From assembly GCA_030697085.1 (NCBI GenBank), contig JAUYQT010000378.1, positions 1 through 8,565 on the forward strand: DNA of 8,565 nt. The letters are read 5' to 3'. The translations under genes were made by a program, and so were the position numbers. Under the pieces are notes generated by a model. The model searched no databases and was not told the DNA's origin. It saw only the letters and a list, made by a program, of their open reading frames with translations. Origin of the DNA: Azonexus sp. (GTDB lineage Bacteria; Pseudomonadota; Gammaproteobacteria; Burkholderiales; Rhodocyclaceae). Of the stretch, positions 1-4,938 are shown in pieces (position 1 is the first letter of the stretch; the number at the start of each line of letters is the position of its first letter).

Positions 1-1
1 A

Positions 2-988
2 CTTGATATGGCCTTGTTTGGGCGGACGATGATCGGCCTCGGCGTCTCGGTGACTTTCATCGCCATGCTTAAATTGATCGCCGTCTGGTTTGAAGAGGAT
101 CGTTTTGCGACACTGGTTGGTGTCTGCATGCTGGTCGGTAATCTCGGCTCCATTTTGGCCGGTGCGCCGCTCTCCGCGCTGGCCCAGGCCAGTGGCTGGC
201 GTGGCGTGTTTATCGGCGTCGGCGCGCTGTCCATGGTTCTGGCGGGGCTGTGTTGGGTCATCGTGCGGGATCGGCCCAGCGTTATCGGTGAACCGGAAGC
301 CCGGGCGCCAAAATTTGATCGCACGGTGGTCATTGGCAGCCTGCTCGCCGTCTTGCGCAATCGCTCGACCTGGCCGGCAGTGCTGGTCAATACCGGCACC
401 AGCGGCGCCTTTTTTACCTTCGCCGGATTATGGACCGTGCCTTATCTGATGCAGGTGCACGACATGACGCGGGCGCTGGCTGCAGCACATTTATCACTGT
501 GGTTTGGCGGCTTCGCTCTGGGCTGCTTTTTCATCGGCACCATTTCAGACCGTCTTGGTCGGCGCAAGCCGGTGATGATTGTCTGCACCCATCTCTTTGC
601 CGCCATCTGGCTGATCTGGTGGTCATGCGTCACCATGCCGCAGTGGGCCTCTTTCGCGTTGTTCGCACTGCTAGGATTAACGACTGCAGGCTTCAGCTTG
701 ACCTGGGCCTGTGCCAAGGAGGTTAATCCACCGTTACTCTCCGGTACTTCAACCAGTGTGGCAAATATGGGCGGCTTTCTTGCCGGTGCCCTGTTGCAGC
801 CCTTGGTTGGCTGGGTGATGGATCTCGGCTGGAAAGGCGAAATGCTCAGTGGGGCACGTGCTTACGATGTCGAAACCTGGCGGCATGGCGTGTTGGTGGT
901 GACTCTCTGTGCCCTCATGGGGGCTGCCGCCAGTTGGTGGATTCACGAAACGCGTTGCCGAAATATCTGGCAGCCGCCGGGCGCCTGA
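2..988 (+). CDS. MFS transporter, 5'-truncated by the window edge
   Basis: Inner-membrane transporter of the major facilitator superfamily; the substrate cannot be told from sequence. The reading frame is open to the first base (Leu-Asp before the first Met), and the visible protein starts inside the N-terminal half near a GRTMIGLGVS segment typical of helix 4, so the true start lies upstream. The visible part is about 328 residues with roughly nine hydrophobic segments. A long polar loop (about residues 85-110) probably separates the two six-helix halves. The C-terminal half has the MFS loop motif GTISDRLGRRKPVM, the usual G-x-x-x-D-R-x-G-R-R signature. It ends with a short basic tail and a TGA stop. 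The NorE-like gene follows after about 140 bp on the same strand; whether they share a transcript is unclear. Family assignment is secure; function is not. Confidence 0.9.
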   Translation, partial: LDMALFGRTMIGLGVSVTFIAMLKLIAVWFEEDRFATLVGVCMLVGNLGSILAGAPLSALAQASGWRGVFIGVGALSMVLAGLCWVIVRDRPSVIGEPEARAPKFDRTVVIGSLLAVLRNRSTWPAVLVNTGTSGAFFTFAGLWTVPYLMQVHDMTRALAAAHLSLWFGGFALGCFFIGTISDRLGRRKPVMIVCTHLFAAIWLIWWSCVTMPQWASFALFALLGLTTAGFSLTWACAKEVNPPLLSGTSTSVANMGGFLAGALLQPLVGWVMDLGWKGEMLSGARAYDVETWRHGVLVVTLCALMGAAASWWIHETRCRNIWQPPGA

Positions 989-1058
989 GATTTTGCTTGA
1001 TCGGCGGGAAGCCGTGCCGGAGGAAAAATGGAGTCTGCCGTTCAGGTATTTTTCTTAT

Positions 1059-1099
1059 GATCTGAAGCAATGATCGCGTCAGTTCGATCTGAAACAATG
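1059..1099. repeat. Short direct repeat GATCTGAARCAATG upstream of the NorE-like gene
   Basis: Two copies of a 14-base word, 13/14 identical, at 1059-1072 and 1086-1099, start 27 bp apart. The intervening sequence is not repeated, so this is a spaced direct repeat rather than a tandem repeat. It lies 31-72 bp before the chosen ATG of the NorE-like gene. It could be a pair of regulator-binding sites or chance. It does not match the FNR/Dnr palindrome TTGAT-N4-ATCAA. Confidence 0.4.
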
Positions 1100-1130
1100 C
1101 AGCACCAAATTGAAGATCAGCCCGCTAACA

Positions 1131-1736
1131 ATGAGTACAGTAGCGCTTCCTCGGCCTGAGCCGCTTCCCGAAATGCCCACGAGTCGCGGCTTCCCCGGCA
1201 ATAAGGGCATTTGGGTCGGGATTACCTGCGAGCTGGTTGAGTTTTTGGTGCTCTTCATCGTCTATTTCGTCGCCCGCGCGCATTTTCCCGTGGCGTTTGA
1301 AGAAGGGGCCGAACGCTTGTCGCGGGTTTCCGGGACGGTTATTACGCTGCTCATGATTACCAGCAGTTTCTTTATTGCCTGCGCCGTCACCAGCATGCGC
1401 GCCGGTCAGCGCCGCCGTTCGATTGGCTGGCTGATTGCCGGTTTGATCGTTTCACTCGGCTACCCGGTGACCAAAATCATGGAGATTGACTGGAATCTGG
1501 CGCATGGGATCAATGGTGAATCCGGTATTTTTTTCACCGTTTATTACTACCTGACCTTTAACCATTTCGTCCATGCCACCTGGGGCATTCTCGGCATTCT
1601 CTGGGTGCTGGCTCGCCATCTGAGCGGCGCCTATACGGTTGAGGATCACGGTGGTCTGGAGGCGCTAGCGAGTTATTGGCACGCCACCGACATCATCTGG
1701 CTGATTATTTTTTCATTCTTTTATGTGCTGGCTTGA
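1131..1736 (+). CDS. norE: NorE-like cytochrome c oxidase subunit III family protein
   Basis: Predicted integral inner-membrane protein of the haem-copper oxidase subunit III family, in the short NorE form (201 residues from this ATG). NorE proteins accompany nitric oxide reductase in denitrifiers and are thought to help its assembly or activity; they bind no haem themselves. Five hydrophobic helices are visible, at about residues 27-48, 68-89, 97-117, 133-160 and 180-201. The helix-1 segment ITCELVEFLVLF, the NHFVHATWG segment in helix 4 and the C-terminal YWHATDIIWLIIF are typical of subunit III. A TTG seven codons upstream (1110) is an alternative start. The ATG is preferred on codon grounds, although neither has a strong ribosome-binding site. 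The NorF-like gene follows after 3 bp, so the two are surely co-transcribed. No norCB is in view, so a nitric oxide reductase link is inferred. Confidence 0.82.
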   Translation: MSTVALPRPEPLPEMPTSRGFPGNKGIWVGITCELVEFLVLFIVYFVARAHFPVAFEEGAERLSRVSGTVITLLMITSSFFIACAVTSMRAGQRRRSIGWLIAGLIVSLGYPVTKIMEIDWNLAHGINGESGIFFTVYYYLTFNHFVHATWGILGILWVLARHLSGAYTVEDHGGLEALASYWHATDIIWLIIFSFFYVLA

Positions 1737-1739
1737 ACG

Positions 1740-2048
1740 GTGACAAGTCGCAAAAATACATTTTCGACGACACTGGCACCGCTGACCTATGCCTGGCTCG
1801 GCCTTGTCGTGCTGACCTTGCTTGGCCTGGGTATTGGCCAGTGGTTTCGCGGCGCCGGCTGGCAACCGCTGCTGGTTGCCGCCATTGTCTGGATCAAGAG
1901 CTGGCTGGTTTGCCGCTATTTCATTGAATCGCATCTGACGCATCCGTTCATCACCCGGATCATGCGGGTCTTCATCGCTTTTGCGCCGATTGCACTGATC
2001 CTGACTGCTTTTTTCGGCAGTCAGTTTGCCCGTTGGGCGACGCTTTAG
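1740..2048 (+). CDS. norF: NorF-like cytochrome c oxidase subunit IV family protein
   Basis: Small membrane protein (102 residues) of the prokaryotic cytochrome c oxidase subunit IV family, the usual partner of NorE. Three hydrophobic segments are seen, at about residues 16-36, 42-62 and 77-95. The middle part, VWIKSWLVCRYFIESHL, has the K-x-x-L-V-x-x-Y/H-F-M/I-E pattern of this family. The start is GTG, three bases after the NorE-like stop. There is no ATG early in the frame, so translational coupling is likely. It is the last gene before the transposon, whose left end lies 50 bp beyond the stop, so the gene is intact. Its role in nitric oxide reductase maturation is inferred from the pair, not shown here. 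Confidence 0.75.
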   Translation: MTSRKNTFSTTLAPLTYAWLGLVVLTLLGLGIGQWFRGAGWQPLLVAAIVWIKSWLVCRYFIESHLTHPFITRIMRVFIAFAPIALILTAFFGSQFARWATL

Positions 2049-2061
2049 CGGTTTGACGCTT

Positions 2062-2083
2062 GCCAGCTGGCTCCCTTGCTGGC
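2062..2083 (+). terminator. Possible hairpin after norEF
   Basis: GCCAGC (2062-2067) and GCTGGC (2078-2083) form a 6-bp stem with a 10-base loop, 13 bases after the NorF-like stop. Only an interrupted T-rich stretch follows (GGTTTGGTT), so it is at best a weak intrinsic terminator. Confidence 0.3.
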
Positions 2084-2093
2084 GCCGGTTTGG

Positions 2094-2098
2094 TTAGC
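2094..2098. repeat. Target-site duplication, left copy (TTAGC)
   Basis: TTAGC directly abuts the left inverted repeat and is repeated exactly at 8059-8063 next to the right inverted repeat. Five-base duplications are the norm for Tn3-family insertion. Confidence 0.92.
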
Positions 2099-2136
2099 GG
2101 GGTTTGGGGCGCAGTGGAACGGAAAACCTGGTTAGG
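2099..2136. repeat. Left terminal inverted repeat (IRL) of the transposon
   Basis: 38 bases beginning GGGGTTT and ending GGTTAGG, with the shared core GCAGTGGAACGGAAAACC. They match the reverse complement of 8021-8058 at 35 of 38 positions, differing at repeat positions 8, 12 and 31. The GGGG start and 38-base length fit Tn3-family ends. Similarity resumes inside the repeat: TTTGTCAT at 2139-2146 is matched at the other end. Confidence 0.95.
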
Positions 2137-2420
2137 CGTTTGTCATCGTTAATGTTTTGGTTTTACAGTTAGAAAACCTCGCCATCCCATCGAATTATGG
2201 GCTTCCGGTTTGTGCCCGTTGCGGTCATTTGGCTTTCAAGCTTCGTAATTGCAGCTTAAGGACATAGAGCGGCCATTAGTTCGTAGCCAATTTTGCCCAA
2301 AAAGCTGGGCGAACAATGGCAAATCATGCACTGCGTCAACGACAGTTACGTTCTGTGCACCTCAGGTTCAATATCTCAGGATGGTAGCTGCATGGGCTGT
2401 CAGTAGCGGAGAAAAACACC
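2137..2420. other. Gene-free stretch between IRL and the GIY-YIG gene
   Basis: Apart from the TTTGTCAT extension of the inverted repeat, I see no convincing gene, RNA or clear terminator here. A forward ORF beginning at 2249 runs antisense into the GIY-YIG gene and has no family features, so it is taken as chance. There is no T-run hairpin right after the GIY-YIG stop on the minus strand. Confidence 0.5.
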
Positions 2421-3149
2421 TCAGAGGTTACGTCGAATTGGATTGGCAGCCCCAAGCTTCTTGGTTACGCTCTTATTCAGGTAGCGCATACGCACGGATT
2501 CTGGGGCGACGCTGCCCTCAAATCCCCAGCGTAGATGGGCTTCCCTTTTTTCCGTTTTTTCCATCATTTTTGATTCCCACTCCCCACTGACTTCCCATAC
2601 TTCGACAATTAGCCCCCGATATTCCGAAAGCACGTACTTCGCCATGGGCCTTTTGAGTCCCATCCGCCACCAGCCCTTAGTCGCTTTATAAATATCGTCG
2701 GCACCCGCGCGCCTTGTGTACTTTTTGTTGATATTGATGATTAAAGAATCTTTATCAAGGCACGTGAGTGGTTCAGCTCGAAACTTTCTGATGACTTCGT
2801 CCGTAGTCATGGCACCAACGTGTCTTGAATCATGTCCGACAACTTGGTTCATCAGAGGCAATTTTTTTAGAGAAAGGCAGAGGTCGATAATCGCTGATTC
2901 CACAACATATGCTGTGCCTTCATCAAGGCCGTGACGCACAATTAGATGCTTTACCTCATCGCCTCTGTGTTGTATTTCCCGAATTTTTTTGTAGTTGTCG
3001 GTATTTGTCTCGGTTTCCAAAGCGCAGGCAACATGCTGAAACACCCGATTGCCTTGCCCCTTGCCAACATAAAAAGGCTTCTCAGTATCGGGGTCAATCA
3101 AAACATACACGTAAAAACAAAGCTGGCTGACTATGCACTCATCAAACAC
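2421..3149 (-). CDS. LEM-3-like GIY-YIG nuclease-domain protein (transposon passenger)
   Basis: A 242-residue protein with an N-terminal GIY-YIG endonuclease domain of the LEM-3-like (COG3680) type. YVY (13-15) and YVG (27-29) are the GIY and YIG equivalents, followed by KGxGNRVFQH with Arg35 and His39. Glu84 in the VVESAIIDL segment is the expected metal ligand, and Asn101 (MNQVVGHDSRHVG) closes the domain, so the catalytic set looks complete. The C-terminal half (about 150-242) has a conserved-looking TKGWWRMG, then YRGLIVEVWEV, RWGFEG and a final GAANPIR, apparently a second domain that I cannot name. The start is GTG, supported by AAGGAAG four bases upstream; no ATG lies nearby. It has its own promoter and reads away from the TA pair. 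DNA cleavage is expected from the family; the biological role (defence, element maintenance or other) is unknown. Confidence 0.8.
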   Translation of the reverse strand: MFDECIVSQLCFYVYVLIDPDTEKPFYVGKGQGNRVFQHVACALETETNTDNYKKIREIQHRGDEVKHLIVRHGLDEGTAYVVESAIIDLCLSLKKLPLMNQVVGHDSRHVGAMTTDEVIRKFRAEPLTCLDKDSLIININKKYTRRAGADDIYKATKGWWRMGLKRPMAKYVLSEYRGLIVEVWEVSGEWESKMMEKTEKREAHLRWGFEGSVAPESVRMRYLNKSVTKKLGAANPIRRNL

Positions 3150-3153
3150 GGCA

Positions 3154-3160
3154 CTTCCTT
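3154..3160 (-). promoter_or_regulatory. Ribosome-binding site of the GIY-YIG gene
   Basis: On the minus strand this reads AAGGAAG, four bases before the GTG at 3149. It decides the start, since GTG alone would be weak evidence. Confidence 0.65.
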
Positions 3161-3184
3161 TTTTGCATTTTGAAATTGATGTTT

Positions 3185-3214
3185 ATTATATTCCGAATGG
3201 CTATCCACTTTCAA
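3185..3214 (-). promoter_or_regulatory. Sigma-70-type promoter of the GIY-YIG gene
   Basis: Minus strand: -35 TTGAAA (3214-3209), 18-base spacer, -10 TATAAT (3190-3185, a perfect consensus). Transcription would begin near 3178, giving a leader of about 28 bases with a good ribosome-binding site. Confidence 0.7.
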
Positions 3215-3339
3215 TGCACGACCACATACACGTTGCTCCATCGAAATTTCTTCTTCCATAACCGTCCGAGTTTCAGGAACTCTAGCTGCATTTTCTGATG
3301 TCGCGTAAGAGCTAAAGACCGGGCGTTTACGTGAATCAT
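3211..3339 (-). CDS. Possible 42-residue basic peptide ORF
   Basis: Minus-strand ORF of 42 codons plus TGA, starting ATG at 3339 after GAGGCGAGGAA, a plausible ribosome-binding site (GAGG seven bases upstream). The predicted peptide begins MIHVNARSLALTRHQK and is rich in Lys and Arg, with a hydrophobic Val-Tyr-rich end. I recognise no family. It lies between the antitoxin and the GIY-YIG gene, downstream of the TA pair on the same strand. Its end overlaps the -35 box of the GIY-YIG promoter. It may well be chance, since it is short. Confidence 0.25.
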   Translation of the reverse strand: MIHVNARSLALTRHQKMQLEFLKLGRLWKKKFRWSNVYVVVH

Positions 3340-3350
3340 TTCCTCGCCTC

Positions 3351-3390
3351 GGCTATGACCGGAAGTGGCCGACAGCTGCCGACCATAGCG
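3351..3390. repeat. Nested inverted repeat downstream of the TA pair
   Basis: Outer arms GCTATG (3352-3357) and CATAGC (3384-3389) are perfect. Inside is an imperfect palindrome centred on CAGCTG (3367-3384, 7 of 9 pairs). It lies about 60 bases past the antitoxin stop. There is no T-run on either strand, so it is not a standard intrinsic terminator; it could be a protein site or a relic of an intergenic repeat. The rest of 3150-3452 holds the GIY-YIG promoter and the small ORF described separately. Confidence 0.4.
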
Positions 3391-3452
3391 AAATGACGAA
3401 TGACTTCGCCAAGATTTGATCAGTCGCTGCGGCTCTCGCTACAGGCAGCTTT

Positions 3453-3752
3453 TTAAACCAGCACTTCCAGCCCCTTGCGCTCAATCACTGAAAGCAATCG
3501 TGCCGCAGCACCACTGGGCTTCTTATCGCCGTTTTCCCACTTCTGAACGGTAGAAATGCTGGCGTTGAGGTAAGCAGCAAATACGGCTTGGCTGATGTGC
3601 AGGTTCTCCCGCAAGCGCCTGATCATTTCAGCCGTGTAGGCCGGCGGTGGCAGGCATTGTGTTTCAAAGTCACGCAATGTTTGCTTGTTCACTGCGCCGA
3701 TGTCATGCAAACCACGCATCGTTTCCAGGGCTTCGTTAATCATTCGGCTCAT
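3453..3752 (-). CDS. Xre/HigA-like antitoxin with helix-turn-helix domain
   Basis: A 99-residue DNA-binding protein, the predicted antitoxin of the upstream RelE/HigB-like toxin. The C-terminal half holds a Xre-type helix-turn-helix: ISQAVFAAYLNASISTVQKWENGDKKPSG (about residues 53-81) has the classic Q-x-x-F-A/A-x-x-L...V-x-x-W-E-x-G pattern. The N-terminal half (MRGLHDIGAVNKQTLRDFETQCLPPPAY) is likely the toxin-facing part, as in NadS/HigA-like proteins. The start ATG at 3752 overlaps the toxin gene by 17 nt and has a strong GGAGG (3763-3759) six bases upstream, so efficient coupled translation is expected. By family it neutralises the toxin and, with it, represses their promoter. The cognate operator was not identified, although inverted repeats lie in the region beyond 4116. 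Confidence 0.87.
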   Translation of the reverse strand: MSRMINEALETMRGLHDIGAVNKQTLRDFETQCLPPPAYTAEMIRRLRENLHISQAVFAAYLNASISTVQKWENGDKKPSGAAARLLSVIERKGLEVLV

Positions 3753-4116
3753 GCTGCACCTCCATCAATTCGTTGGCTTTCAACGCGGTTTCAATCTGAT
3801 CGTTACTGAGCACGACCAATGTGCTCGCGAGGCTCTGGTAAATTCCCAACTCGCGCTGGGTAATGTTGTCGCGATCTTTCTTCTCAAACCCGAAAAGAAA
3901 GTACAACGTGCCAGCGAACCGTGTGGCCAGCAAAGTGCGCGTGCTACCGCTTTTGCCTCGTCCTGGTAGTGCTACCCTTTGCTTGAACAGGTTGCTACCC
4001 AGATCCGCATCGATCAGCCCGCGTTCAATATCTGAAACGGCCTTCAACAAGGCGGTGTCGGTGACGCCAGCTTTCCCAGCCCAACGATCAAATACCCGTG
4101 TCTTGAAAACTCTCAT
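3736..4116 (-). CDS. RelE/HigB-like toxin of a type II toxin-antitoxin pair
   Basis: A 126-residue protein of the RelE/ParE superfamily, in the branch formerly called DUF1044 (PF06296). Characteristic features are the start MRVFKTRVFDRWAGKAGV, the ERGLIDADLG segment, the RVALPGRGKSGSTRTLLATR core with its basic residues, and LYFLFGFEKKDRDNIT. The last ~35 residues form a probable helix. Relatives are mRNA-cleaving, ribosome-dependent toxins; this activity is inferred here. The toxin precedes the antitoxin, as in higBA, and the two overlap. The ATG at 4116 lacks a clear ribosome-binding site, and a -10-like TACAAT lies only six bases upstream, so the message may be almost leaderless. It is divergent from tnpR across the res region, a layout known for Tn3-family TA pairs. 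Confidence 0.85.
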   Translation of the reverse strand: MRVFKTRVFDRWAGKAGVTDTALLKAVSDIERGLIDADLGSNLFKQRVALPGRGKSGSTRTLLATRFAGTLYFLFGFEKKDRDNITQRELGIYQSLASTLVVLSNDQIETALKANELMEVQHEPND

Positions 4117-4121
4117 GACTC

Positions 4122-4152
4122 ATTGTATCACTCGGTGCAACACTGAAGTCAA
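4122..4152 (-). promoter_or_regulatory. Candidate promoter of the toxin-antitoxin operon
   Basis: Minus strand: -35 TTGACT (4152-4147), then -10 TACAAT (4127-4122) with a 19-base spacer, each 5/6 to consensus. An alternative -10, GATACA (4129-4124), gives a 17-base spacer but a poorer match. Both put the transcription start at or next to the toxin ATG. Confidence 0.45.
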
Positions 4153-4226
4153 TGGCCGACGCTACTCTGGCGTCGATCTGGCCAATATGAATAGCTAAAT
4201 TGGTTGTGGACAATTTACATCGTGTT

Positions 4227-4254
4227 TTGCCTTATTGGCTATACCGTCTATAGT
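4227..4254 (+). promoter_or_regulatory. Candidate tnpR promoter
   Basis: -35 TTGCCT (4227-4232), 16-base spacer, -10 TATAGT (4249-4254). It overlaps the third candidate resolvase site, so binding by TnpR would repress its own gene, as in other Tn3-family elements. TATACT at 4268-4273 is another -10-like hexamer but has no good -35. Confidence 0.4.
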
Positions 4255-4290
4255 TGGCCAATTTCCGTATACTCATTTTGGCCAGCATCC

Positions 4291-4908
4291 ATGAACATCG
4301 CCCGCATTTACCTTCGCGTCAGTACCGAAGAGCAGGATCTCACTCGACAGGCGGAGATTGAGCTCAGCACACGGGCGGCCGGCTATTACATTGCCGGCGT
4401 CTACCGTGAAAAGGCGTCGGGTGCCCGTGCCGACCGGCCCGAATTACTGCGGATGATCGCTGACCTGCAACCGGGCGAGGTGGTTGTCGCCGAGAAGATC
4501 GACCGCATCAGCCGGCTCCCCTTAGCCGAAGCCGAGCAATTGGTCGGCTCGATTCGGGCCAAAGGCGCCAGACTGGCGGTGCCGGGTTTGGTTGATCTCT
4601 CTGACTTCGCCGCCGCAGCCGATGGGGTGGCCAAGATCGTGCTGGAGTCAGTTCAGGAACTCCTGCTCAAGCTGGCCCTGCAAATGGCACGCGACGATTA
4701 CGAAACCCGCCGTGAGCGGCAGCGCCAAGGCGTGCAACTTGCCAAGGCTTCCGGAAAATATAAGGGGAGAAAACCGGATGACCCCACCCACCAGCGCATT
4801 GTGGCCTTGCGGGTAGCTGGCCATACGATCCAGAAAACTGCCGAATTGGCTGGATGCAGCACCAGCCAGGTCAAGCGAATTTGGGCCATGCACCAAGGCA
4901 AGTCGTAA
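4291..4908 (+). CDS. tnpR: TnpR, serine resolvase of the Tn3-family transposon
   Basis: A 205-residue site-specific recombinase of the resolvase/invertase family that resolves transposition cointegrates at res. The N-terminal catalytic domain begins MNIARIYLRVSTEEQ, with nucleophile Ser11 next to Arg9. The EKIDRISR segment supplies Asp71, Arg72 and Arg75, matching the D-R-x-x-R of gamma-delta resolvase. The long E-helix region (about 115-145) leads to KASGKYKGRKP and a C-terminal helix-turn-helix (TIQKTAELAGCSTSQVKRIW, about 175-194). The frame is open upstream to 4204, but that extension crosses the candidate res sites and lacks family similarity, so ATG 4291 is chosen. There is no strong ribosome-binding site. 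tnpA follows after 30 bp on the same strand. All catalytic residues seem present. Confidence 0.93.
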   Translation: MNIARIYLRVSTEEQDLTRQAEIELSTRAAGYYIAGVYREKASGARADRPELLRMIADLQPGEVVVAEKIDRISRLPLAEAEQLVGSIRAKGARLAVPGLVDLSDFAAAADGVAKIVLESVQELLLKLALQMARDDYETRRERQRQGVQLAKASGKYKGRKPDDPTHQRIVALRVAGHTIQKTAELAGCSTSQVKRIWAMHQGKS

Positions 4909-4938
4909 CAGGGTTGTTGCCCTTCTTCAGGAGCACTC

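Larger units (their letters stand above)
4117..4290. promoter_or_regulatory. Divergent intergenic region, probable res site
   Basis: This 174-bp gap between the divergent toxin and resolvase genes is where a Tn3-family res site is expected. Three inverted-repeat sites are visible: CGACGC-N7-GCGTCG (4157-4175); a site with CCAAT/ATTGG arms (4182-4203) whose exact centre is a TA dinucleotide (4192-4193), which padded to 28 bp (4179-4206) resembles a resolvase crossover site; and ATTGGC/GCCAAT outer arms with CTATA/TATAG inner arms (4234-4262). The word TGGCCAAT occurs at 4179-4186 and 4255-4262, and TGGCCA again at 4279-4284. The total span, about 105 bp, fits a three-subsite res. Which subsite is I, II or III is inference. 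Confidence 0.65.

Noticed and set aside
996..1009. Possible FNR/Dnr site beginning TTGAT after the MFS gene
   Set aside because: Only the left half matches; the right half (GGGAA) does not fit ATCAA.
2131..2137. GTTAGGC, similar to an integron attC core site
   Set aside because: It is part of the transposon inverted repeat, and no matching RYYYAAC partner or attC fold was found near the GIY-YIG gene.
2249..2590. Forward ORF of 113 codons
   Set aside because: It overlaps the GIY-YIG gene in antisense, has no family features, and lacks a good start context.
2946..3173. Forward ORFs opposite the GIY-YIG N-terminus
   Set aside because: They are shadows of the minus-strand gene, which has clear motifs, a promoter and a ribosome-binding site.
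2137..3452. Possible CRISPR array or tRNA/rRNA gene in the gene-poor stretches
   Set aside because: There are no regularly spaced repeats and no cloverleaf or rRNA motifs.
4204..4290. N-terminal extension of the resolvase by 29 residues
   Set aside because: It crosses the candidate res sites and promoter, and has no resolvase-like sequence; the family start MNIARIYLRVST fits ATG 4291.
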